A DNA stretch of 64,000 bases from Diphasiastrum complanatum (lineage: Eukaryota > Streptophyta > Lycopodiopsida > Lycopodiales > Lycopodiaceae), in assembly GCA_029204225.1 (NCBI GenBank), contig CM055113.1, forward strand, positions 4,768,431 to 4,832,430. The letters are read 5' to 3'. This document shows positions 32,381 through 43,812 of this stretch, in pieces. Position 1 is the stretch's first letter. Every line of letters begins with the position of its first letter. The translations under genes were made by a program, and so were the position numbers. The notes beneath the pieces are model-generated. The model was not told the DNA's origin, made no database searches, and saw only the letters and a program-made list of their open reading frames with translations.

Positions 32381-33225
32381 ACAACTGATTTAAATCACTC
32401 AACAAAGGTATCTTCACAATGTTTTTAACATATACAATCTAATGAATTGCAAATTAGCTCACTCACCGATGGATCCAAACCTGCATTTGTCAAAGGACCA
32501 ATGTCTCCAGACCAAGTAGAAAGAGGAGCAGATGAGAGAGCATCCTTATCGATCTATACTTGGATCTCTCATGTACGCAATGGTCTGTACAAGACCATAT
32601 ATCTCTTTTGTAGTAAGCTCACTCAGTCAATATATGGCTAATCCTGGCATGACCCATTGGAAGGCTCTCATAAGAGTCATGAGATATATTTGAGCTACCA
32701 TGGACCAGTGCATCTACTATGGAGATGTCAGCAATGACAATGTTCATCAGCTCAGTAGATATTCTGATGCAACCTAGGGAGGAGATGTAGACAATCGTAA
32801 ATCCACATCTGGATTTATGTTCTTCTTCAATGACGGTCCTATCTCATGGAACAGTCGTAAGCAAACCTCTATCGCACTTTCTTCTACAGAAGCAGAATAT
32901 ATTGTTGTTTCTCAATCTATTAAGAAAGCGTTTTGGTTGAGAAATTTACTGTCAGACATTAATCTATATTAGTATAGCCCTACAATTTTATTCTGTGATA
33001 ATCATCGTGCTATTGCCTTATCGGCCAACCCTAGATTTCACTTTAGGATTAAGCACATTGAAATCAGATAGCACTACATCAAAGACAAAGTTCTCACAAG
33101 GAGGTGAACTTAACGTACTGCAGAATGCAGGACATGGTTACAAATATATTCACGAAAGCATTAAGTGTTAATGCACACAACAAATTTTGTGCATTGCTTA
33201 GTCTGAAGACACAGATCCATATTAA
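32381..33225 (+). pseudogene. Copia RNase H remnant
   Basis: Motifs are scattered over frames: RKSTSGFMFFFNDGPISWNS, TSIALSSTEAEYIVV, ILFCDNHRAIALSANPRF and IKHIEIR. It is followed by the polypurine tract. Stops are frequent, and the section nearest RT is badly decayed. Confidence 0.75.
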
Positions 33226-33232
33226 GAGGGGG

Positions 33233-34270
33233 TGCTAGATTTATCTCCTCTACTCTCCTAAATCCCATTTTAATCTGCCTCCATTCTTGTTGCATTTTTA
33301 CTCACTTTATCGCACAGTCTGCATATTTACATGTAAAATAAGACAAACAAATAAAACGCGACTGTCTGCCTAAATACAAGTAAATTCTCACAAGCGAAGA
33401 AAAGACGAAATCTTCACCAAAGTTCATCTCAGCAAAAGCTGACGTCACGGCCCTTTTCACGCTCATCCCATGCAACTGTGCTAACAGACTTGACAACGAA
33501 AGTAGCCACCCACGATCTCCTACAGACAACACATCCACTTTGTACTTTCTTCATCTGCACACTTGTAACATTGTGTACATTGAATACCATTTGCGTATTC
33601 AAATAGATGAGAGAGATCAAGAGAACAAGTGTGTATAAATATAGCATCAGAAGCTTGTCAGAGATATAGACCAACTAGATGTCTTGCGCATTGATTCTTT
33701 ATTTGTCAGTAATAGGTTCATTTCTTTTACAGATTGAATTAACTTTGTAAAGCATGCGATTTCGTCCGCTATTGTCTTGTGCCCTACCGCATTATTGACA
33801 TGTATATTTTTTTATACTTAATCTGATAACAACTCTTTGTTATACGTTCAAATTTGTGTCAATATTGCTATGCTTAATCTTCATTCTGTCTGACTTTTCT
33901 TGTTGCTCAATTTGGTAATCTATTCTTAGCGAGTTATTATTAGTCTACCTGTTGATGACCAATATTTAGTCTTGCCTTTCACGAATCATTCGCGACTAAT
34001 TATAAGTTGAGCTCAGTCTAGCTCTTTTGCAAATCATTCGAGACTAATAATTTCTGTAGCTGTTCGCGACAAATTATTCTTCTGGTGTTTTGTTAATATT
34101 TGGTTACATAATCAGAACGACTGTGATTTCTATCACTAACGTTCAGTTCATTTTTTATAGGTGTAGTCATGCTTAGGAAAGAAGTTATATAGCTCATTCC
34201 GTTGTGCACGAACACATTCTGTTCGAGTTCATTTCTCGTTCGAGTTTCGAGTTAGGCTTCACATCAAACA
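33233..34270 (+). repeat. Probable 3' LTR of the copia element
   Basis: The left edge follows the purine tract. A TATA-like TATAAATA lies near 33635. The right edge at ATCAAACA is inferred. Its last 320 bases match 37200-37520 in the same orientation (shared TACATAATCA, TGTGATTTCTATCACTA, GTAGTCATGC), and its first part resembles 44975-45040 (TTTACTCRCWTT, CACARTCTGCA). Confidence 0.55.
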
Positions 34271-34297
34271 TGACATTCGCATGGACATCTTAGGCTA

Positions 34298-34309
34298 GTT
34301 CAGATACCA
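34298..34309 (-). promoter_or_regulatory. Degenerate tRNA-Met primer site next to LTR A
   Basis: On the minus strand TGGTATCTGAAC follows ...CATTCAACA. The usual copia primer site is TGGTATCAGAGC, so 10 of 12 match. It marks the 3' end of LTR A and shows that an element interior once extended to the left. Confidence 0.5.
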
Positions 34310-34741
34310 TGTTGAATGTGGGAAAGCCACAAAGTATGATTTTGATCTCCTAAGATGTGGTAATTGCACATAGATCACACATAGATTGAAAACCAAGATC
34401 TATTCCATAAATCTAAGGCAAGAGCACTTTCTATCATGCATAGATCAACCAAACAAGTACATTCACACATGTGGAGACTTTTCAAAGAAAAAACTAAGTA
34501 TGAAAATGCCTTCCTCTCTCTCGAGAGAGAAACAAATTTGACTAAAAATGTGTGGAAATATCAATAACTCCAAAATTTTACATTACAAATGGACTATTGC
34601 CTCTATATGTAGCTACTCGAGGTAGAGAAGCATGATTGGACCCCTTCTTTTCCTACTGCTAAGTAGCTTGCAAGTTGAAAAAAAACAAAACAGATAACAG
34701 GAAAACTGAGATTGAAACTCTTGAATTTCACACGTGTGGAT
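34310..34741 (-). repeat. Copia LTR A (partial)
   Basis: It reads in minus orientation and ends CATTCAACA at 34310. Its outer part resembles the same part of the adjacent LTR B (GATCTCCTAAGRTGTG, CAAGATCTAT). An internal segment at 34451-34626 is found again, inverted, at 40917-41078. Confidence 0.5.
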
Positions 34742-35454
34742 TGTCCACTACATGTACTTGTGATCTCCTAAGGTGTGTAGATGCACCAAGATCAAGACTA
34801 GATTGAGATTCAAGATCTATCTTTGATTCTATGGCAAAAACACACTACTACATGCATTCAATCACTTCCAACTCTCACTCACACGTGTGGGAAGTGTTAA
34901 AAAATAATCTAAGTAAAAACAAGCTACTCTCCTCGGGTAGAGGGAGAAAAACCATCATGAGCTCTCGGGTAGAGAGAGAAAGCTAGAAACTCAATAACTC
35001 ACAAAATCCATGAAATCACCAAATCAATTAGATCCAAAATGAGGAGTACAATGATACTAGTAGATCCATGAGCTACCACTATGCTTAACTATGATTGGAC
35101 CATACTTTGTCACCTCTTGATCCTATTGGACCATTGATCCATGCACCTCTTAATTCTATTGGACTATATTCAAGCACACCTCAATTTCCTATTGGACCTC
35201 ACAAGGTTCCACCTCTAAATCCTATTGGACCTCTTGGAATTCATCAAACAAAAGCTTTACACTTGTCTACACTCTAATTGGCACGTGTTTAGCCTCTTAC
35301 TCTATTTTGGCTCAATAGTGACATTACAAGTGGAAATGCATAATTTGCCATCTATGCCAATTTTATTCCTATCAACATCCTACACCTAGATGCTTGATGT
35401 AAAAAACATAAGACCCCTATATCTGACATAGATAATCTTTTTCAATTCTTCACA
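34742..35454 (-). repeat. Copia LTR B (3' LTR of the minus-strand element)
   Basis: On the minus strand it starts TGTGAAGAATTG right after the purine-rich AGGAGGAG and runs about 713 bases. The far end at TGTCCACTAC is inferred. Inside are four or five imperfect repeats around CCTATTGGACC between 35090 and 35240. Confidence 0.55.
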
Positions 35455-35472
35455 CTCCTCCTAAAAAATTAT

Positions 35473-36934
35473 CTATGAAGATTTGAACATTGATCTTGAT
35501 ATAACTCCAAGATTAGATCTATGCTTGATGAAAGCACTTTTGCTCAAAGGCTTGGTGAGTAGATCGGCAATACAAGAGGACGAGTTGACGTACTCCAAAT
35601 AGATTTCTCCTCCAATAAGCTTTTCTCTCACAAAATGGTGTGCCACTTCTATGTGCTTGCTTCTTGCATGAAATATGGGATTATTGGCAAGAGCTTGGGC
35701 CGAGATGTTATCACACTTGATCATTGGTAGATCATCCTCCTTGATGCACTTTAGCTCCATTAATAACCTCTTGATCCAGACCACTTCTTTGGTAGTTGTA
35801 GTGAGTGCTTTGTACTTGGCCTCACATGAAGAGAGAGATATAGTATCTTGCTTTTTGGAAAGCCAAGATATTAGATTGCCTCCAAGAAAGATAGTGTATG
35901 CAGTAATAGACTTTCGATCCATCTTGTCACTTGCAAAGTCCGAATCCGAGTAGGCAATAATGGATAGATCTTCACTTTTATAGAGTAGAACATAATCACA
36001 AGACGAAAATACATATCTTAGAATCCTCTTGGCCATCTTCCAATGATGGATCTTAGGATCTTGCATAAATTGACTCAATTTGTGCACACAAAAACTTAGA
36101 TCGGGTAATTGTAAGCCAAATCAAGGAGCCTACAAGACTCCTAAAAAGTGTGATGTCCTCAAAGGATCTTTCATCACCTTTATTAGGATCTTTTACAATT
36201 TGCTCCATTAGAGTATCTATGCTCTTAGAATTTTCCATATGAAATTTTTTCAACATAGAGTGAGCATATCTAGATTGGCATATAAAGACATGATTTTCAT
36301 AAAAATCAATTTCTAGGCCTAGGATGTAATGCATCTCTCCTAGATCTTGCATTTTAAACTCACATCCAAGTGCTAGCTTGGTTTCATCAACTAGCTTGAT
36401 ACAACTTCCACAAAGAATAATGTCATCAACATAAATTAGAAGAATGACAATATTGCTATCAACAAACTTTAGATACATGGAAGGATCATAGTCACTAAGA
36501 GTAAATCCTAGTGAGATAAGAAAAGAATTAAGTCTTGAATACCATGATCTTGGTGCTTGCTTGAGTCCATAAATACTTTTGAAGAGCAAGCACACTTTGG
36601 ACTCATCCTTGATGAATCCTTGAGGTTGTTCCATATAGATCTCCTCCTCAAGATAACCATTTAGAAAAGCATTGGATACATCTAATTGGAACACCTTCCA
36701 CTTGAAAAAACAAGCAAGATAAATAAGAATTCTTATTGTCACCATCTTTGCAACGGGTGCAAAGGTCTCCTCATAATCAAGACCATGGATTTGAGCAAAT
36801 CCTTTGGCATATAATCTTCTATGCTTGTTGATGGTGCCATCGTGATTGAACTTGATCCGAAATACCCACTTGCAACCAATCACATGCTTGCTGGATGGAG
36901 GATCTACAAGCTCCCAAGTATTGTTGGTGATCAA
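35473..36934 (-). pseudogene. Ty1/copia RT and RNase H, minus strand
   Basis: RT is open for 293 codons (36053-36934): MITNNTWELVDPPSS, CKWVFRIKFNHDG, AKGFAQIHGLDYEETFAPVAK, FLNGYLEEEIYMEQPQGF, SIYGLKQAPRSWY and the catalytic LLIYVDDIILCG, all intact. A frameshift near 36070 moves into a 204-codon RNase H frame (35473-36087): SDSDFASDKMDRKSITAYTIF, DTISLSSCEAKYKAL, IKCDNISAQALANNPIFHARSKHIE and SCIADLLTKPLSK. Only this frameshift breaks the pair, so it is younger than the two plus-strand relatives. The integrase part is not adjacent; to the right lies an LTR fragment. Confidence 0.9.
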
Positions 36935-37009
36935 TGATCAACATCTTATGATCAAGTATGGAATAGTTATCTCTCTCTCTCAAGCCTTTGAGCTTGTACA
37001 CTCTTGAGC

Positions 37010-37530
37010 ATTCTAGCTCAGTTCTTTACAGTTGATTAGAGATTGCTATTGCACTTATTGCTTATCAATAGTTGCACTTAATTCAGACTTACATTTTAGC
37101 CGTTCAGAAATAACTTAGAATACGCGGCTTTGATCTGCAACTTCTTGTACTCATCTACATTTGTTTCGCTTCCATATTGAATCAATACTATCTTCTAATT
37201 GTGTTCAGCTTCATCTCAGAATGTATGTATTTTTGTAGTTTCTCGTGACTAATTATTTGTCTAATGTTTCGCGACTAATTATTTGTCTAATAATTTGATG
37301 CTTAATGTTTGGCTACATAATCACTATAGTACTAATGATTTCAAAGTTAGTTACTATAAAATCAAATGTGATTTCTATCACTATTGTTTTGTTTGAAATT
37401 GATAGGCATAGTCATGCATGAAGAAAGAGAATGATAGTTTATTCCGCTACGCACGATAAGTTCTAATTCATGTCGTTCAAATTCTTTTTATTCGAGTTTT
37501 TTTTTTTTGAGTTCGACCTATCTTTCCCAC
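37010..37530 (+). repeat. Solo or partial copia LTR
   Basis: Direct-orientation relative of 33.95-34.26 kb. Shared words include TAATTATTTGTC-type repeats, GGCTACATAATCAC, TGTGATTTCTATCACTATTG and CATAGTCATGCATG. It separates the RT/RNase H part at 35.5-36.9 kb from the gag-pol N-terminal part at 38.0-38.6 kb, so it probably interrupts that element. Confidence 0.5.
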
Positions 37531-37983
37531 ACGTCTTTCCAACAACTAGAACCAAGAGCATATACTTGATGACACAACCACTTGTTTTCTAAAAGATTTG
37601 GAAACAAATCTAAGCCAATAATGAAAATAAATATGTCCCTACTATAGGCATGATACAAGACAACCATTGCCTCACTCCAATTTTGAGATGTAGAAATCTC
37701 AACAAAGCAAGATGGTACATCAAGTAATGAAAGAGAAGCAAAAGTAAATGTGTTGAAGTGGATACAACCTAAAAATTGCCTCTCTTATCTATGTATTGTG
37801 AGCCACAAATACTTGGCCTTGCCTCTTGAAGATCTCCTTGGAACCAAGTGTTGAGAAAACTCGTCAAGCCTTGGCAAATCCATCATATACTTGGATTTTT
37901 GATAGATTTGAGAATCCTACCATCATCCTCTTGATTGAGATTAGATCCTCCTTATTCCTTTCATGCAAAGGAATATTGACAAA

Positions 37984-38575
37984 TCATATGGATCTAAAGA
38001 TCCCCAAACTATCAACTATTGCAATCTTCATATCAAGCACCATTGATAAGAGATACTTCCAATTGAAGACTTCAAATAAGAAGTCACATGAAATCACACC
38101 ATCTTTGCTTATACATGATGAAATGAGATCATCCAAATGAACAAGATAAGAGAATTGCTGAGAAGTAGACCTCCTTGGCAATAACTTTCCACGTGCTTTT
38201 GCCAAAGCACCATATTCATAAGCCTTACCATCTTGGAACATAAGTTGAGGTAGATCACTTGGCCTCTCCTCCTTGAGATGATCCCAGATCATATTGGCCA
38301 CACTTCCACAAGGATTAGCATCAATTTTGAAAATCCTTACCACATCTAGTTTCTCTTGCTACCACATCACCATCCCTCTCAACCAAGCAACAATCCTTTC
38401 CATAATCAAATTGGAAACCATCATCTAGCATATTGCCAATACTAATGAGATTCATAGTGAGATTAGGCACAAAAAGTACATCTTTACGAATTATAGTGGA
38501 TTCAATACCAATTGGTACACTACCAATTCCTTCTATCTTGCATTCACCATCAATAGGAAATAATATGAATTTCAT
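37984..38575 (-). pseudogene. Copia protease to pre-integrase region, minus strand
   Basis: The frame at 38321-38575 encodes GECKIEGIGSVPIG, VLFVPNLTMNLISIGNMLDDG and LVERDGDVVARETR, the C-terminal protease and following region of copia pol. Overlapping it, 37984-38343 begins VRIFKIDANP and includes YGALAKARGKLLP, which fits the start of the pre-integrase domain; the rest of that frame is less clear. It has the orientation expected for the 5' part of the element whose RT lies at 36 kb. The catalytic aspartate is not visible. Confidence 0.6.
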
Positions 38576-38599
38576 TAGGAAAAATATGGACTCAAAATT

Positions 38600-39600
38600 G
38601 GCCCTTTAAGAAGTTTGACTTTAGAGAGAGGTTATGTAGAGAGAGAATGAAAACCAATATTGTTTGGTTGTCGTTTTTATAGTTTTTGGTAATGCCTACA
38701 TTCTAACTACTATGGTTAAAACTAGCTCTAACTTTAGGCATTAATTAGTTAAGCATGCTTGTAATAATAGCCAAACATTATTGTTCAGCCAATAATTATA
38801 TTACAACTTGGTACCTGCACCAAAAAGTAATGAATGGTCTATCAATAAAGCCTAATGGTCATCGAATTCCGTACCTAGAGATACGATACGTTCATGAAAA
38901 CTCGTGAGGGCATTCATTTCTGAAGCTCTGCTCTACATAAGCACAAACATGACCATAAAAAAACTTTATGTTCTGGTTACATTCGAATTTCACGCCCGAT
39001 TACATTCGATATGTACAGACAACAGACAATATCGATTCAGCATGCACAAGTATGATATATGGTACTCTAATTGTTTGTCCATGCGTTGAAACGATATTAG
39101 TACAGATACATGCAATATCGATTTCGTGCGTTTGACCTCTCGGTCTATGCGTTGATTTGCTTGGTTTAAGTGCTAGAAGAGAATTTTGAGTAGTTTCAAA
39201 TCTTTGTGATTTCTCTTTAAAAACATTTGTTGTTGTTCAAAGGAGTGCACTCTGCATTGAAACATGTTGAAAAATAAGATCAGGTCATTGCTACATGGCA
39301 ACATCAAGTGGAGTCATGTTGTAAGCCAATGACAGGCTTATCTCAAGTAACTATTCATTGTGGAAAGTTGACCTTTGCTTCAAAAAATTTCATAAATTCT
39401 AGTGTTTTATTAGAGGATTCTTGACACACAAACATAAACCTTGGGTGAGCTTCATTAGTGATCGTTGAATATGTTGTCCAGATTTTGGAAATCAGTGTAA
39501 TGGCAATTATTCAAAATCTGAAGCAACATAGCAATAGGAATCTTGAAGATGTACTTGCAGTGGCTATGTATAGTTTGTTTTCGACTTTAGATGTCTGTCA
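38600..39600. other. No recognisable gene
   Basis: Mixed AT-rich sequence with a short frame at 38904-39089 of unknown type. No repeat ends or RNA genes seen. Confidence 0.4.
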
Positions 39601-39611
39601 ATTGCTATTTT

Positions 39612-39837
<226 letters not shown>

Positions 39838-39839
39838 AT

Positions 39840-40910
39840 GCAGCCAGCTTCAGAATTCTGCTGCTATCACCTTTCCATTTCTACCCACAACTGGCATGGA
39901 GCCTAATCACGGGGCTGCCAAGTTGCTTTTGTCATCAGTCCAGTCTGCTGCTTCCTACCATTCAATATTAGTGTCTTTGTTTCATTGTTTACCACTAACT
40001 TTGTCACCTTATAGTAGTTTCAATCTCAGTTTTCCTGTTATGTGTTTTGTTTTTTTTCAACTTGCAGGCTACTTAGCAGTGACTTCACTCTTACTCATTC
40101 AAGCACATCGTCTTTTCCATCCCGAAATGTGGATTTTTTATGCCTTCTTTCTCTATCTCAAAATTTGATTCCATAATTTTTGCACATGAGAAAGTACATA
40201 CAAGATAAAAGAAATTTACAATGCCCTTTGTTTCGATTCATTGGTTGCATAAGCATCCAAAAAATCATGTCACATTTTGTTGTCACATGTAACTTATACT
40301 AGTTAGTTTCTAGCAACTTCATACACAAACTAATTTAGTGTCTAGATTGGTAGATTTCCTTAGAATCATTAGGTGAGCCATCAAATATATGGGTACCAAG
40401 CTAGACAACTCGAAATATGTTTTCACTGTAAGTTTCACATGCTACTTGAACGTTCACACTTCAATAATTGCTACCCTTTGTAATGACCTTCATGAAATTT
40501 GGCAAAATCTAGCTTGGATACTTTGTATTTTCTTGTACGAGATTAAATCTCACATGTGTGGAGCATGTTCCCACGCGTGGCAAATAGTCAAAACTAACTT
40601 AGTCATGTTGAGTTAGGGGTACTTGAAATTTTAGAGACATCTATTCATGTGTAAGTAGGTGATAGGGCCTTTTTTAGCATTAGAGGCAATTTGTGCAAGT
40701 ACACATGTAAAGGCTTGATTTAGCCAAAAGTAGAAACTGATGTAGCTCGAGTTAGGTTAGACTACTTACATTTGTCAAGTTGAGATTGGATGTGTGACTC
40801 ATCCTTATGTGTTGGCATGAGAGTTAGTGACCAAGCAAAAATCTAGAATCTATCAAAATGGTCCAATCGAGATTAAGGGCTCATATGTCACTCAACCAAT
40901 AGGATTTTGA
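39840..40910. other. No recognisable gene
   Basis: Short frames at 39896-40168 and 40389-40616 have no known motif. The right part may be the upstream portion of the LTR-like block that follows. Confidence 0.35.
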
Positions 40911-40916
40911 GGAGCC

Positions 40917-41240
40917 CTCTACCTCGAATAGCTACATATAGAGGCAATAGTCCATTTGTAATGTAGAATTTTGGAGTTATTGAGATTTCTACACATTTTG
41001 AGTCTACCCGAGAGGAAGGCATTTTCATTTTTAGTTTTTTTCTTAGAAAAGTCTCCACATGTGTGAATGTACTTGTTTGATGTATGTGTGGTGGCCTAGT
41101 TGCTATAGGTTTCCACAAAATCAATGAATTAAGTAGTATAAAAGGTTTGATCGTTCTCCGAGAGAGAGAATAATCTCTTCTTTTGTATGATAAGTGTATG
41201 TAAGAAGGTGAATGGAATGTGATTTGTAATATTCACAATG
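40917..41240 (+). repeat. LTR-like block, inverted relative of LTR A
   Basis: 40917-41078 is the inverted counterpart of 34451-34626 (CTACATATAGAGGCAATAG, TCCACATGTGTGAATGTACT). After that the two diverge. A TATA-like TATAAAAGG lies near 41138, and ATATTCACA near 41237 is a plausible CA end. It is probably a solo copia LTR whose start I cannot fix. Confidence 0.45.
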
Positions 41241-41255
41241 AATACTATAGTGATA

Positions 41256-41945
41256 TGTCTGTGTATCCAAAAATATTTGGATAAATTGGATAAATTCATC
41301 AAACAGAATCGAATTGGCTAATGATTCCTCTTAATCGAACACAAAGAATTAGTTCTTACCACAAGAAGCAGACATAACAGAACATCAAACAAATTCATTA
41401 TTTGAACAGATAGCCCATTCACAATTGAAAGAAGTTTTGCTTATGGTTATCCTTAACAGCTTTAACTAAATGTCTGAAAATCCAAGCTAGAGTAACTGAA
41501 ATTCAGTAAGAAATGAAAAGTATGTGTGACGCAGACAGACAAGTATTGCAAAAAGTTACAGATCATTCAGAGTGTATTCACTCAATTGATAAGAAGTAAT
41601 GTTGTAAGAGATGACAGAGGGAAAGAATGCTCAAGCTTATAGAAATTGGCTCTCTCCTCTCTATTGATACTCAAATCTATGCGTCTGTACAATGGCACAA
41701 AGTGTGTACCTTATAGGAACGATCACTGGTCTGAATGTCGTTTACCAACCATTAAGATGTCGGTTGATATCCACTAATGTGTCTCTATAGAACGTCACGA
41801 GTTTTAACTTAAAAATGAATTTACAAGATGCAAATAGGCCTTTACATGAATTTAGGCACTATAGCACATTCACATGTATATAAATTAAAAAATTTTACAA
41901 TATAAAATAATAACTTTGGATAGTGTGGGTTCATGAGGCTCCACA
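41256..41945 (-). repeat. 3' LTR of the old accessory-ORF element
   Basis: On the minus strand it starts TGTGGAGCC right after AAGGAAGGGGATA and runs to CACAGACA at 41256, about 690 bp with TG...CA ends. It differs from the 1,219-bp LTR of the young element except at the first bases. The five bases next to its outer end are TGATA, but the other target copy is lost. Confidence 0.65.
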
Positions 41946-41984
41946 TATCCCCTTCCTTAGCTGTAGTGGCTCGCAAACAAATTC

Positions 41985-42860
41985 CTCATGTTCACCTTTG
42001 TCGCTTCCAGCTGGCTAGCTTTTTATGGAAAATGGCTTTTGCTCGGGCTTCATTTTCTTCATTAACTTGTTCTAGGGTCATCCCTTTTGTAGCAAGGAAA
42101 TAGTTATTCTTCTGATTGTAATCTTCCTAAAAAGATAGATTTGGATAGCCTCTCATTCCACGATTGCCCAATGGTGCCAGAAGGTTGTCGATCAATGTGT
42201 TATTTACAAGATGAGTGTACCAACTATCCTCAGACAAGAATTCAAACATCTCAGCAGAAGGGACAATTAGTGAGAGGGTTGCATATGTATATTCTGGAAA
42301 TTCCTCTTTAATGTACAATTGTTGAATGGATAGAAGTGCATAGAAAATGAGAGAACCAATATCTACATAATTGTAAGTACGGTATGGTCTGATTATTGGA
42401 TTAGTGGAGCGAAGTATATTATTTGCTTTAACTTCCTCCAAATAATGAGAATAGTTAGCTTCCCAATCTGTGTAAATTCTCCACAAATCAGGGAATAACA
42501 TTTGACTAGAGAATCTGGAAGGGATTGGATTAGGGCTAGGAACAACTTTGTTAACATCAAAAATATTAATTGAGTCTAGCTTATCTTGATACTCATCTAG
42601 AGCAGAAAAAATATTGTTTTCAAATGTTTTTAGATACTCTAGAATATATATATATATACAAAGATCCTATAACAATGTGGATATAATTAGTTTGCACATT
42701 GAACTTATTTTGAACAATGGCAAGAGCAAGGATACCTTTTTGGTGCACTGTTAGCTTGGCCTAAAAAGTGTTCAAATTAGAGAAAGTCCAAGGACTTTCC
42801 CATTGTTCTTTAGTATAGCCAAAATGTTTTGGTAAAAGAAGGAAATCCATTCTGTTAGAA
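41985..42860 (-). pseudogene. Diverged homologue of the young element's accessory ORF (C-terminal part)
   Basis: The minus strand opens with RMDFLLLPKHFGY, aligning with HVDYLMLPGTVGI of the young element. It continues with HQKGILALAIVQNKFNV (against EQKGCLCWAILLGKFKV) and, after a frameshift in an AT microsatellite near 42650, LFPDLWRIYTDWEANYSHYL (against AYPELYEIYIDWERNFAEYF). A TAG lies close to the position of the TAG in the young element. The C-terminal tail (EENEARAKAIFHKKLASWK) precedes the polypurine tract and LTR. The pairing proves that the accessory gene is a heritable part of a broader lineage. This copy has two stops and at least one frameshift. Confidence 0.8.
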
Positions 42861-42895
42861 ATCAATGGCAAACTTCATTCTAAGAGGTACATTAA

Positions 42896-43105
42896 TGTTG
42901 ACAGATGTGACCAGCTGTCATTAGCTGTAGGCTAGTCTATTAGTCCTCGTAGGTTTTCTCTCTCTATCAGGGGTTCAAGGTTTATTTGTACATTTTACAT
43001 TCTGTATGAGTTAGTGTGATAGAATGATAGTGCGTGTTCTTCTTCCGCCTTCTTGTGGTGATTGCTTATGGTGAATGCTTAATGTTGCATATATAATTAT
43101 TGACA
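42896..43105 (+). repeat. Short LTR (210 bp) followed by tRNA-Met primer site
   Basis: It starts TGTTGACAG and ends ATTATTGACA, directly followed by TGGTATCAGAC at 43106. The pattern is that of a copia-type or TRIM-like 5' LTR. No matching 3' LTR was found in the window. The 220 bases after the primer site have no recognisable coding content. Confidence 0.6.
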
Positions 43106-43116
43106 TGGTATCAGAC
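43106..43116 (+). promoter_or_regulatory. tRNA-Met (initiator) primer-binding site
   Basis: TGGTATCAGAC matches the start of the common plant primer site TGGTATCAGAGC and directly abuts the LTR end. Confidence 0.7.
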
Positions 43117-43370
43117 GATAAACCTGCATGCCTGATCAGTGGATACAGCATGTCACAGGCTCCGCAATGAAGTGAGAAAGTCCTTCACGGGAGGTGAAAG
43201 CTTGGAAAGACAAAAACGGCTAGAAAAAATCCTCCTTTGGTGCATTTTGCAGGTTTGGAGCTCAGAATCAATAGTGGGGAACGAAGACACAGTCCTGGAG
43301 GCATCAGAAAGGCCAGGGTAGCATCAGACAGATTGAAAATCTGTTGACACGTTTCACGAATTGAATCTGC

Positions 43371-43690
43371 ACCAGTTAATACTAAAGTGGATGATGAACT
43401 GCCAAATGCTGCGTTGTTCTATCTCGAAGCAGTACCTGAGTGGGCGGCATATATTGTTGTTGAGTACTTGATGCTTGGGCAACCGAATGACTCTTTGACA
43501 AAAGTATAGAAAAGACAATTGATTCATAAGGCTCAACCTTATCAATTAATTGGAGGACAATTGTATCATCGTGGATCAGATGATATTTTACGAAGATGTG
43601 TTTTACCGCATGAAGTAACAGATCTAATCATGTTTTCACATGATGGCATGGGTGGAGGACACGTCTCTATGGATATTACTTCAGAATCCA
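43371..43690 (+). pseudogene. Ty3/gypsy fragment: start of integrase zinc region
   Basis: The plus strand encodes DDELPNAALFYLEAVPEWAA, then after one TAG at 43507-43509 KRQLIHKAQPYQLIGGQLYH, DDILRRCVLPHEVTDLI and FSHDGMGGGHVSMDIT. This is the spacer and the two zinc-binding histidines at the start of a Ty3/gypsy integrase. The cysteine pair and core are missing: the similarity stops near 43690. It belongs to a different subfamily from the young element. Confidence 0.75.
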
Positions 43691-43750
43691 AAAATACCGG
43701 GTTTCCGACATCCCGGACACTGCATTTGAAATTTGAATGCCGAAAGTGAT

Positions 43751-43812
43751 GTGGACGTTGAAATCCAACATTCCACGTGGACGTTGGATTTCGATATACA
43801 TTCCACGTCCAC
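43751..43812 (+). repeat. Imperfect foldback with G-box palindrome
   Basis: Outer arms GTGGACG (43751-43757) and CGTCCAC (43806-43812) and inner arms AAATCCAAC (43761-43769) and GTTGGATTT (43783-43791) nest around the palindrome CCACGTGG (43773-43780). Confidence 0.6.

Larger units (their letters stand above)
30945..33232 (+). mobile_element. 5'-truncated, decayed Ty1/copia element
   Basis: In order come integrase C-terminal half, linker, RT and RNase H, followed by AAGAGGGGG and an LTR start TGCTAGATTT. It is a diverged relative of the element at 8.7 kb (shared DYSETFSP and DLEVHQ in RT) and begins at almost the same internal point. Frames are broken in many places. No 5' LTR, gag or protease is seen. 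Confidence 0.85.
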
